NCBI RefSeq assembly: GCF_030936135.1
Contig: NC_082620.1
Span: forward strand, 4,216,001 to 4,280,000
DNA length: 64,000 nt
Source: Gavia stellata
Taxonomy: Eukaryota; Chordata; Aves; Gaviiformes; Gaviidae
Reading direction: 5' to 3'
Made by a program: the position numbers and the translations under genes. A model generated the notes under the pieces. The model was not told the DNA's origin. It did not search any database and saw only the letters and a list, made by a program, of their open reading frames with translations. Of this stretch, positions 23,141 through 33,500 are shown one piece after another; position 1 is the stretch's first letter; every line of letters begins with the position of its first letter.

Positions 23141-24580
23141 GTGGGCCATGCCTGGGCTGTTGCTGCCTTTGCCCTGGCCCTGCCTGAGATAATGCACCAG
23201 TCGTCGTGCTGGAGGGGAAATGTTTTCTGGAAGGGGCTGAGCGTTTGGCCGCCTTCCCTGCCTCCTCCCGGCGTGTGGCTGGGCACTGCCAGGGCATTGC
23301 TCCGGGGAAGCATGTTCCCAATGCCCCAGCGGCCTTCTGCTGTGAGGGTTTGGCTCCATCTTAGGGACCGCAGCTCAAGTGTGAAGAGGCTCTGGCATGC
23401 AGGATCCTCACCCCCGACCCCAGTGAGCTGTGCTGCCCTCCCTGTTTGGGGCTCCTGGGCAGACTGGAATCTCTCCAGTCAAGCTTGCACCACAGTGGTT
23501 AAAAAAGAAAAGGACTGCAGCATGTTGGCCCTCCTTCCCTCCCCCTCCCCGCCCCAAATAATGCTGTTAATAATTAATCGAATGAGAGCTTGCAGCTCCT
23601 GGAAAGCTGGCACTGGGACCTCCCTCTTGAACGGAGCTGCTCAGCTGGGCTTAAAACTCTTCAATAGGAATATGAAAGCTCCATCTGTTCGACGTACCCG
23701 GCCCTCTGAAGTGACAGCGCGCTGTCCCTCCCCAGCCAGCACCCCTCTCCCCACAGCATGGGGCCTCCTGCCCCTCCTCTCCTGCCCCTCCTCAGCCCCT
23801 GCCCCCTCCGGCGGGGGTCCCCCCTGTCCCCCCGGCTCTTCCCACACCAGTAAGCTCCTGCTGCACAGCCAGGGCCCCTTCCCCACCCACGCCAGCTGGT
23901 TCATCCAGCTCCCACACGCCCCTTTTTCACAGTCAGGACCCTTTCTCCCCTCTACCGGGGTGCGTTTCTTCATTGACCCCAAGGCACAGCCGGACTTCGG
24001 CTCTTTTCCTTTCCCCGCAAAGCCAGACTTTCTCTTTGCGGCGCAGTTTGTCCCTCGGCTGGGATGCCCTGTTTCTGTCCACGCTGCAAAGCCCTTCGTT
24101 CCTGCACGCAGTGTGTCCCCCTTAGCCCCTCTTCTCCCTTGCGGGGAGGCAGAGCTAAGCTGTGCCCATCTTTGGCAGCACCTCACTGTGGAGTTCATGG
24201 GTGAGAAGGTGCTGCTTTGGGGAGAGAGCCTGGGGCTGCGCGCGGAGCGCTGGCAGCACATGGGGACTGGGGGAACGAGGGGTGGTGGGGACAGCAACCT
24301 GGGCTTGTCGGCTGCAAGTTCAGGGGGTGACAAGGCAGCAAAATGGCGAGGTGGGTTTTGTCCTTCTTGCCAGGCCTGGTTGCGGCAAGCCGTACCTTTT
24401 CTTCAAAGGGAGGTTTGCTCTCAAGATGCCACGGGGCTGGGTGCAGAGTGGAGGGAGCCGGTGTCTCCTCGCAGGGTGTGGGGAGGGGGCAAGCGGAGTA
24501 AACTCCCAGTGGCATTGTTTTCAGAGGAAGTGCTCAGTGTAAATAGAGCATGTGGGAGAGTTTGTCCTGGGCAGAGATGA
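23141..24580 (+). other. Unexplained long open reading frame, 479 codons
   Basis: An uninterrupted frame far longer than any other noncoding ORF in the window. The predicted protein is Pro/Ser/Leu-rich and shows no domain, signal peptide or repeat that I recognise. The sequence is C-rich and about 60% GC, which lowers stop frequency, and a 230-codon ORF overlaps on the minus strand (23641-24333). It lies in the upstream intron or flank of CASZ1 with no clear promoter. It may be a chance ORF, an unrecognised exon of a lineage-specific transcript, or noncoding RNA sequence. I do not assign a function. Confidence 0.15.
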
Positions 24581-24984
24581 AAAGTCTGTGTGACAGGCTC
24601 AGGTTATAAACGGCTTCCTCAGATTGATGTGAAATCAAAACATTTCTATTTAGACGAAGAAAATGAAGGGGGATGTTTACTTAGCCTGGAATCTTTAAAC
24701 AGTGCGATGGAGACGCAGGGTGATTTGGGGTGGGGAGCTCGGCCTGGGGGGAAGGAACCTCTGCCTGGCTCCGGGGGTCCCTCCCTGCCTGGCAGTCCCG
24801 ACCTCAGGCAGATATGAGGGTTCCTCATTCAGCAGCTCAATTCCTGTCCCTCTGCCCAAGTGAACAGAACAGGGATGCTCTGGTCCCCTCCAGCCTGATG
24901 GCCATCTTCAGCATCTCTTTGTGAGAAGGGTTACCTTCCGCTTTTGAAATTGACAGCCTGAAAAGAGGGGAGCAGAAATGTTGA

Positions 24985-25105
24985 TACAGGTAATGTCCCT
25001 CCCGTTCCATAGACAAGGAAATAAGGCAATGGAAAGATAAAAGGCCATGTCCAGGCTTGCCGAGAGTTGGTTGCAAGGTTGGCAGAAGAAGCTGGGAGTT
25101 CTGAT
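24985..25105 (-). repeat. Weak MIR-like SINE fragment
   Basis: CCGTTCCATAGACAAGGAAA, AAAAGGCCATGTCCAGGCTT and AGCTGGGAGTTCTGATTTCC follow the reversed-MIR order but are very diverged. Confidence 0.3.
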
Positions 25106-25319
25106 TTCCTGCGGCCATACGTGCACAGGTGGGATGGAGTTATTTATGTAAGGGTCCTGGTGCTACAGGGCAGGTCCCATCTCAGGAGGGTCTCTGGGAG
25201 GGTTAGTTTTATGGACGGGGAAAAGGTATGTTTTTAGAACTTGCTTTATTTTTAACTTAAACTTTAGGAAAAGATTCTCAAAATGTTAAAGAGCAGCATT
25301 GTTTTGCTCAAAAAAAATC

Positions 25320-25450
25320 CCAAACACAGGGAGAGGGGACAGGAAAGATGCAGAGGGGAAGGGCAGGAGCTGGGGGGCAGAAGCTGGGGAGGCAGAGGGG
25401 CAAAGCCAGGGTGTGCGAGATGGAAGGAGGCAGGAACAGGAATGGAAGAC
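25320..25450. repeat. Polypurine tract
   Basis: The + strand is almost entirely A/G with repeated GGGGA, GGCAGAG and GAGG units. Low-complexity. Confidence 0.6.
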
Positions 25451-26939
25451 AAGTTGCAGGCTCCCTGGAGATGCTGCGTACGCGGCAAGTGCAGCTTCGG
25501 GAACGTCTGTTCCTCTCTTCCTTTGAATAAATATTTATATATTCATTTGCCGGCTGTTGCACGCACTTGGCTGCTCACCTCCAGACCAGAATAATGGGAC
25601 CTGCCCTCATTGCAGAAAGGGGGAGGGCAGCGGGGATTTGGGCTGCCGCGTGTCTGCCTCCCAGTTATCTCCAGCTGCGAGCGGTGCTGATCTCACCAGT
25701 TAAGCAGAGCTGGGTATCGTGAGAACATGGACGGGGAATCACCAGGCAGCGCTCGGGAGAGCGACACTGGTGATTCAGTGCTGACCCAGTGCCCCAGCCC
25801 TGGGCAGGCCCCGCACCGGGCGGGAGGCACCGTCCTAACCACCTGCAGCCATCCAGGCTCCGCTGGCCCTTCGCCCGAGCATACAGGCGTGAGCTGTAGG
25901 TGTCCTGGCCCCGCTCCAGTTGGAGCTCACAGCAGCCTCCTGAGATTCCCTCTGTGGTACCAGTTGCGCATAGGATCGGCCTTCACTTTCTGCCCTAAAT
26001 AGAGTGGGAATGTGATGGGAAGGGAAGGTGCCAGCACACAGAAACTTTTGCAGCTTCATGGGCGTCTGCCTGTGCCCATCTGTATGCGTGAGGACTGTGT
26101 GCGTGTGTTGGGGAATGTGTGAAAGGGAAATGCGTGGGGAAATGTACAGGAATGTATTTTGGGGAGATGGGACTTTTTAACCCATACGTGTGTGACTACA
26201 TTTATGGAGCGTGCCAGTGCATACACACAGCTTTTGAACAGCTATAATTTCTAGATGGGGAGCTACGTGTTTGGGGGCAACGTGTGCTTTCCCTTCAAGA
26301 AAGCATGATTGCACGTAGGTGTTAGTGCGGGGCGGGGCGTGCATTTGGAAAGTGGAGGAGTACATTTTGCCTTCCTTTTGTGTGGGGGGCTGATATATTT
26401 GTCGGGGGGTTATTTTTCTTGCAGTCCTTGACAGGGAAGCGTGTCTGAAGCTGTCAGGAGTTTACGCTAAGCAGCCACTCTCTGGCTCTTGGACAGCAGG
26501 TCTAAAGTTTCAGTCTGTTTGTATTGGGCTGTCATGTTACGGGATTAGGGGCTGTCACGATGGCTTCTGGATGCATTGTAGGGGGTCTGATTAATCTCAC
26601 TGTGCTTCTGTGGAGCAGCACCTCTATGCTGGGACAGGGAGGTGTGGGCTGAGCTGCCACAAGGGACTCCTGTGCAATGGAGGAACCCGTTCTCACCATT
26701 TGAGGTCTGGAGGCACTTTCTGTTCACTCTCCGTGTGATGGGCCCCTCTTTCAGCATGACATAAAGTCCAAGAGACCTCCAGCAATGTCCCCACAATAAC
26801 TCCAGTGGCATTTTACCGGGTGCTCTTCCTGAGCCCTATGACACGGAGCAGGGTCTGCCTCCGCACTTTGCGCAGGGGGAAGAGCCAGGCTCGGGCACTG
26901 TTTCTTGCCTTGGGACCTTTAACCCTTCTTAGTCTGGGT
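25451..26939. other. Noncoding sequence, nothing recognised
   Basis: A mixed region with a TG-rich stretch near 26080-26180. No exon, SINE or regulatory block can be supported. Confidence 0.5.
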
Positions 26940-27230
26940 GTCTCTCAGAGGTACCATAAATAAAGAGGGAAATGATGCAGCTGCTTTAGAATCAGTTTTT
27001 GCTTTTATTTGTGATTGAATCTTGTTAATTGTTGGTGCAATAATTATGCAAGTGACTCTGTGATAGGGACCATTTAGTTCAAGGTTCTCTGTGACCTTGA
27101 AGTTAAGACCTTACCTTCTTCCTTTCTCCCCCCACTTTCTCTTACCCCTCCTTTACTAGCTGTCACATATGAATAAACTACATTAAAATAACAAACCCAC
27201 ACTAATTAGCTGATTGTGCTGGGAAGTGTG
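26940..27230. promoter_or_regulatory. Candidate conserved noncoding element
   Basis: AT-rich block 0.7-1.0 kb before coding exon 1: ACCATAAATAAAGAGGGAAA, TTTTATTTGTGATTGAATCT, TTGTTAATTGTTGGTGCAAT, AATTATGCAAG (octamer-like), TTCAAGGTTC and GTGACCTTGAAGTTA (nuclear-receptor half-site TGACCTTGA). A C/T-rich stretch then TATGAATAAAC and ACACTAATTAGCTGATTG follow. Confidence 0.4.
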
Positions 27231-27255
27231 AGAGCAGAATTTCCTGTGTGTATGA

Positions 27256-27275
27256 GAGCGAGCGAGCGAGCGAGC
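27256..27275. repeat. (GAGC)5 microsatellite
   Basis: Five perfect GAGC units. Confidence 0.9.
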
Positions 27276-27954
27276 AGGCAAAGGGGCCTGATCAACTCAT
27301 ACCACCCCAGGGAGATTTTCTCCCATACGACTCCACACACCAGTCTGGTGCTCCAGCATACGCACTTGCCAGGGCTCCTGTCCTCTGTACTGGTTCTTCC
27401 TGGTCCATACTGGTTCTCTTTTCTGAGACTATGCGTAAAGTCCATTCCTCACCGTCCCTAGGGTTAGGCTTGGGAAGCTGTTCTCCCTGCTGCAGGTGCT
27501 TGGGTGCAGTTACCGGCTGGTGTGGTTTTGGCAGCCAACACATCTGGGATGGAGCTGAGGACCTAAAAGCAGGTGGTGCTGCAGTCTGAAGGAGAGAGCA
27601 AGTCAGGCTTTTAACAGACTTCATATCCTGCCTGAGCAAAGGCTGGTCTGTACCACATTCACGTGCCTGAGTTGTTTGGGGCCTTTTGAGCCCAGTTCAG
27701 TCCCAGCATAAATACGTGCCTCTTTCTTGAGGCCAGTGGCATCCTTTGGCAGGTTCAGAGCGTGCCTCTCACCGGGCTCTCCTGGCTGGGCTTCCACTCA
27801 GAGCTTAGGAAACAGATGGCAGTCCCACCTTTCAGAGGTGACACTGGCCATGCCTGAAGGCTTGTTGGGTTGGGACCAGCCGTTTGCTGTTTGGGTTCGA
27901 GTTGTCTGATCCCACTAATGCCCTTCCTTGCTTCTTTCCCCTCTCTCTTTCCAG

Positions 27955-28524
27955 CTGAAAGAACTATATGCACTGACGCAACCTCAGGAAAACCCACAAT
28001 GGCTGCCAAGCGCAAAGGCGGCCTGAAGCTAAATGCAATCTGTGCCAAGCTGAGCCGCCAGGTCGTCTTCGACCACGGGGGAGCTGAACAGGCGCGAGCG
28101 GACAAGGGGCCGCAGCGGGAGAGCAGCAACAAGGACCTGCCTCAGCCTGGGACCAAGGAGCTGGGGACGGAGTTTTCAGATGGACTCAGCCGCGTGCAGA
28201 AGATCGAGGAGGACAAAAGGAGGGAGGTGATTGAGAAGTGGGTGAACGGGGAATACAACGAGGAGCCCTTGCTGGGGCGAGCGGAGGGCAAGGAATGTAA
28301 GGGCGCTGAGAGCGCGGAGATGCCCCCCGAAGGGGTTTACATGGTGCAGCCCAAGGGCTGCAGTGACGAGGAAGATAACGGGGACGAGGCGGACACTCTG
28401 AGGGGCTCGCAGGATGGCAACTTCTTGGATGACAGGGATTCAGACGGGCCGGCCTCGAAGGATGATGCCTACCGGTCCTCCAGTGGCGAGACAGGCTCCA
28501 AGCTGGGGGGAGGAACCGCCTCAG
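27955..28524 (+). CDS. CASZ1: CASZ1 coding exon 1 (N-terminal basic motif)
   Basis: This 570-bp exon is phase 1 at both ends. The acceptor follows a pyrimidine tract (CTCTCTTTCCAG at 27943-27954) and the donor is TCAG/GTAAGC. Its first codon is completed by a G from an upstream exon and reads (A)[14 protein letters not shown] before Met1 at 27999. That matches the position where vertebrate CASZ1 has MDLGTAEG..., so the usual start lies in an exon I do not find. Met1 has a good context (A at -3, G at +4). Residues 4-22 read [19 protein letters not shown], the conserved basic N-terminus used in the family for nuclear localisation and NuRD-type contacts. A charged stretch ([17 protein letters not shown]) and an acidic stretch ([11 protein letters not shown]) follow. 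Because the length is a multiple of three, skipping would keep frame. Confidence 0.95.
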
Positions 28525-29039
28525 GTAAGCCCTCTGCCCCCTCCACCTCCCTGCGCGGGGCAGCTTCACAGTCGCATTTTCTGTGGGACAGACGAAGCTG
28601 TTGCCAGATACTGTCTGCATCTGGCAGCCAAGGAGGAGGGTGAAAGCCCCGATGCCCTTGCAGAGGCTTGGCATTTCGCTCTTGGCACCGTGCTGAGTTT
28701 GCCTCTGCTTCAGCCTCCCCTTCCCGAGAGGGGTGTTTATTGGGGTGGCTGTAGCTGGATGGCTCCTTCCAGACCATAGACCCCTTGGTGGAGTCGATCT
28801 CCCCCCTGCAGACTGCTTCACACCATTCAGATGGAGACGGCTGTGGGGTGTGCTGGTTCCCTGGTCATGCATTTCCGCAGGGGGGGCAACAAAAGCGGAG
28901 AGCGGCCTTGGGGCAAATCCCAGGTGGATTCTGCGGTGTATTCACACACAGGCCGGCCGTGCAGTGCAGGCAGGGTTGTGTAAACACACTCATGCCCACA
29001 TGTTGCATCTTACACAACGGTAATTAACCCCGAGATGGG

Positions 29040-29560
29040 AGCTGACCACAGGAGCCCAGGGCCGGAGGGGGAAAGCCGGTAACGCTGCACTCCAGCTGCC
29101 CGCGGAGGTGCTGGGCCGCCCCTTCCCCCGGCTTTCACGGGCAGGGCCGGCGCGGCCCCCTGCGGCAGCTCGCGGGCTCTCGGGGAGCCGAGGCCGAGGC
29201 CGGCTCCGGGAAGAGGCGCCAGGGAGAGGGTGGACCTGCGGCGCCGCGACCGCCACCCCGCGCGGCCGCACCTGGGGCGGAGGGATCCGGCCCCGCGCTC
29301 GCCGCGCGCGTGCGGCGGCCCCGCCCCGCCCAACGGCCGTCAGGGGCGAAGGTTCTGGAAGGAGCGGCCGCCGCGGCGGGAGGCAGGAGGTAGGCGGTGG
29401 CTTTCCCCAGGGGAACGGGCGGGAGGGGACCCCGCGCTGTGCCAGGGCAGGGCCGGGGTGGCCGCACGTCCCCTGTGGGTCCCCGCTGAGCCCCGGCCGC
29501 TGCCCTGTGGGCTCGGCGCTGGTGGCAAGCTCGGAGCGAGCGGCTGTCTAAACGCTGCCC
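29040..29560 (+). promoter_or_regulatory. CASZ1: Intragenic CpG island, candidate alternative promoter
   Basis: Dense CpG over roughly 500 bases, the most CpG-rich stretch in the window. It has two GCGGCCGC sites (29262-29269, 29364-29371), an Sp1-type CCCCGCCCCGCCC stretch near 29319-29331, and CGCGCGCGTGCGG, which is NRF1-like. A plausible first-exon donor GAG/GTAGGC follows at 29390. It is intronic, about 0.5 kb after coding exon 1, so a transcript from here would skip exon 1. Strand is assumed from the host gene. No TATA box is evident. Confidence 0.6.
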
Positions 29561-30229
29561 GTCTTTGTCACCTATCCCTGGTTGGTGCACCAGTACGGGT
29601 GCCCCTTTCTGGGTGTCGAGTAAGAGCTCGGAACAGAGCCGTCCGACATGGAATGAGTTGCGTTCCCCTTTTGCTGCTGCGTGTCCCCTCATCCCGGCCG
29701 GAGGGCTGAGGGGTTACCGCTCGCCGTGGCCTGGCCTCCTTCGCCAGGCAGGCGTGGGAGCCCGTCCTCCAGCGCTGCCGGCGGGGTGGCACACCCGGAG
29801 TTCGGGCCCGAGCTGGCGGAGCTGCTGGTTCCAAACCTCTGTGTCCCCCACCGCTTCGGTCCGGGGCGCCGACTTGTGTGCAGTCACAAGGTGTTTTTCC
29901 CCAGGCTGTGTGTGCTTTTCTTATTTTCAGATAGCTCCTACCTTATTTTTGTGGTTCATTCAAAAGCTGAATTCAGCAAGTGATTTTGGGGAAAGCCTCA
30001 GCTGAATTTCTTTCTCACTTTTGATACCCAGGTTCCCCTCAGATTGATTTGGGGGGGGCGTATGAGTGCTAAGCCTTGGTAAAAGCTTAGGGTAAATTGA
30101 ATTCTCTCCATTAGGGCAAAGCAGCTCCCTCCCCCGATTTGTCACTCATCTGGGTTGGATCTGTAATTGAAAGATCTCCCCCTAATCTGCTCCACCTGCA
30201 CGCACCCCTCCCCTGATCTCAGCACTTTG

Positions 30230-30510
30230 TGAATCCATCAAACTTTCCTCCTTTTGTGTGTGCGCGTGTTTTCCTCCTCCTGTTAATAATGCAGCCAAAA
30301 CTCATCTCCGTCTGTCCGTTCCCCTTCTGGAGAAGCACATTCTCTAGTCTTCATGAGTTCAGTGGCAGCGCACATAATTATGCATATAAGATATAAACAG
30401 AGCTGTTTAATTATCCTTCGCCACATCAGTGACAGAGTAATTAACAAACATTGCAAGATCAATGAGGAAAAGTGTGACCTTCAGTTTCCTTTGATAGGAA
30501 AGCCCTTGTC
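30230..30510. promoter_or_regulatory. Candidate conserved noncoding element
   Basis: Dense developmental-type motifs: CACATAATTATGCATATAAG (octamer/POU-like), CTGTTTAATTATCC, ACAGAGTAATTAACAAACATTGC (TAATTA plus forkhead-like AACAAACA), CAAGATCAATGAGG and TTTCCTTTGATAGG (TCF-like CTTTGAT). It has no repeat homology and lies about 1 kb after the CpG island. Confidence 0.45.
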
Positions 30511-33500
30511 GTTCCCAGACACAAGGTGATTGTGCCTGGACTCCTTTTTTAGTTTGTTTTAATCCCCCCCCATTTGCAGCTTTTATTTGCTATGAAAACT
30601 AAAAGGACAGGAACTTAAATGTAAAAAATATGTTACCAAACTGGGGAAAACGAAAAGGAACTGAGGTTTTTCACCGGGGTAGGAGTTCTTGGTAAAATGC
30701 CTTTGTAGGGCTGTATTGTCAAAGGATTACGCAAAATTGTATAAGCATTCACGGGGGGCTGAAGACTCATTTATGTTTAAGGCAGGTAATGGCACATGCG
30801 GGGTCCGGTTTACATACACAGCCTCATGGGATTTGATTTGCAAACAGACATGCTGCCAGGTCTTGAGCATCTGTTTCAAGAACCCTGTTGTAAATGTCGC
30901 TTGCAAGGTTTCCCTGGAAAGCACAAACTGAAACATCTCTTGCTTTGGGAAGGACGAAGTTCTTTCCCTCTTCTGTCTTTTTCTGTCAGTGTTGCAGAAA
31001 ATGGATTTTAAGCTGTTCATCACCGAGTCCTCTCAGAGCTGGTGTTACTGGGTGCAAGTTAAGTTTATTCCAATGAGATCTGGAACTGCCTATACCAAAA
31101 AGGAGGGCTTTTTCCTGTGAGTTGGGGGGTTGCAGGAGGCAGTCAGATCAAAGGAGAGGAATACAGCTCTGCCCTCCTGGTCAGTGCGGCTTCAGGGGAG
31201 TCATCACAGGAATCTGATTTTGAAGGCTCTGAGCGCCCATTGCTCTCTCTGAGGCCATAGAGGATACAGCCCTGGCAGCGTTCAGCAGCATTTAAAATTG
31301 AGCCCATACTTCTTTGACCAGCTGGAAACTTGGGTAAAAAGCAGGAGTCACACAGAAAAATGGAAAGTCCTCCACTAGCACCTCCTGTAGTCTAGTGCCA
31401 AATCCCTGCCACCTCTGTCTCCTTCCAGGGTCAGACAGTGAGGCTTGTTGTGCATCAGGAAGGAGTTTGCAGAGACTTGGTCCATGCTATTCAATCCTCG
31501 TGCTTTGAAACAAGATGGGGAACATGCATGTATGGCATCCCTGTTTCTTTTTCTGAGCCACCCCTTGGAAACAAGGGACTAATGAGTCCGTGCTCAGTCT
31601 TGCCTTATGTGCCTCCCTCTCTGGTACAGCTAGGAAACACGTTCAGGAGTCGCAAAGCTGGCGTCTGTCAGGAGATGGGTGTCAGAAGCTGATCTAGGCA
31701 TGCAGATACGTTTCTTCATTCATTCACACACCCTCTCCTGCACGCTGACTGACCCATACTTCTCTACACACATTTATATATAGCATTTTGATTTCCCAGT
31801 GCAGTCTCTGACAGACGTCCCTTTCCACAGTCTCTCACTGACGCACACATACCCAGGGAGATTTTCCTGCAGTCCCACGTTCTTTACTCCGCCTGTTACT
31901 TAAATAGTGGGCCAAAGTAGTCAACAGGAGCTTTCCCCTGTACAAGCTTTCAAAGTTCTCCTTTCTTTTCTTAGCCTGTTGGCTAAGTCACTTAGAAAGG
32001 GAATATTGGACCTGTTTTCAGCAAGGGGGGGGTGTCTCTTCATAATTTCCTGGGGAGACTCCACTTGGGAGAGCATGCATGATGAGTGCCAGTTTCTTGC
32101 TCGTTATCCTATAGTCCCCAAGCCTACATGTTTTCCCTCCCAAGCAGAATAAAGGACGGAGCCCTGGCTGGGATGTCCCATCCCCCAGTATCCAGACCTT
32201 GCACTCCATTTGGGCTGTTTTGCTTTTCCTTCCATATATAGTGTGCTGCTGCAGGCTATTTTTAGCCCCTTTTTTGCTAGCTTCGGATCCTTTGTGATAT
32301 GATAGCTGCTCTGAGACACACAGATCTCTGCTCTTTGGCAATGCCCACAAATGGAGAGCAGTGGCAAGGGGAGAGGGAGCCGTTTTATTATCACATAGAA
32401 AAGGAGAGAAAAACGTGGTGCAGGGGCGGGGGAAGAAGACCCAGGGACAATGCTTCTTGTGCCTTCCAGGGCTGTGCACTTTTCTCAGGGACCAGTGTCC
32501 CAGCCGCTGTGCTGCTTCACTTTTGTCTGTGTGTGGGTATGGGGAGGGTTTTCTGTTGATTAGGTAATAATAATTACCTCTTCATTGTTGTTTGAAAGTG
32601 TATGTGAACTGAGTTGGCTGGGTCTCATACCATCTTTGTGGTGAGACAGCTCCCTTCTATAAGGTGCCTCCACTTGAAGAGCCTCAAGCCTTCTGGTTAG
32701 GTTCCTGGGCAAATAAGTGACGGTTGTCTTGGCTTTTGGGGATGTGTTGGTGGGCTCACGCTGGAATGGGTGAAGGTGCGCTTGCTAGGTAGTGAGTAGT
32801 GGGAACTGGCCAGGGTTTCATCTCAAATGTGGATGAGGAAAGACTGAGCAGCACTGGCAAAGGTGTTGATCAGGGAGGGTATTGTGGTCATCTGGAACCA
32901 AATCTGAGCAAAGGAAAAGCAGAATGCAAGGTGTTTTGGGGGATGAGGGGTTTAAATCCAAGGTAGTGGAACCTGAACTCAAGCTCAGACTTCACAAAGC
33001 TCAAAAAAAGGTCTGAAAACTCCCCCTTTCGTACGGTCTTGTGTTTTGCCTCTAATTGGTTGCACCAATTGAGGTCTAGCCACATGGGTACCAAAGATGC
33101 TTTCCAAGACCAGGTGTGCAGATGAGAGAAGTTTAAAAAGGAGCTGGTCTCCTGCAACATTTCATTTTCTCCAGTGTTAAAAAAAAACCTACTAGGTTTC
33201 GTTGAATCTCCTCTCTGGGTTTGTAATGTCTGTGGCGCCTGAACCAAGCTGGGATCTGTCAAACTGATTTGAGATGTGGGATTGAGAAAGAGGGTCTCCC
33301 CTCTTTTTTCGTGTGCTGCAGGTTAGGATAAAGAAGGAAAGGGGTTGGCTGGCTTTCAGGGCAGCTGTTTAAGCTAGTAAAAATCACACTTAATAGTTTA
33401 ATTTCCTATCAGATCCTCTTTGTGGCGTTCTTTCTCCTCTTGCAGTTTGGCGCAGGGTGGCTAGAGTTCTTTTGTGCAGTGCTTGGAAGTCAGGGCATTG

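Noticed and set aside
23641..24333. 230-codon minus-strand ORF
   Set aside because: Entirely within the C-rich region of the 479-codon + strand ORF, with no known domain. At most one of the two strands could be coding, and neither is proven.
27870..27954. Upstream in-frame ATG extending exon 1
   Set aside because: The sequence includes the pyrimidine tract and CAG acceptor of coding exon 1. The family protein aligns only from the acceptor on, so this stretch is intron.
28186..28872. 228-codon minus-strand ORF opposite exon 1
   Set aside because: Arg/Pro-rich complement of a GC-rich coding exon and its donor region; a composition artefact.
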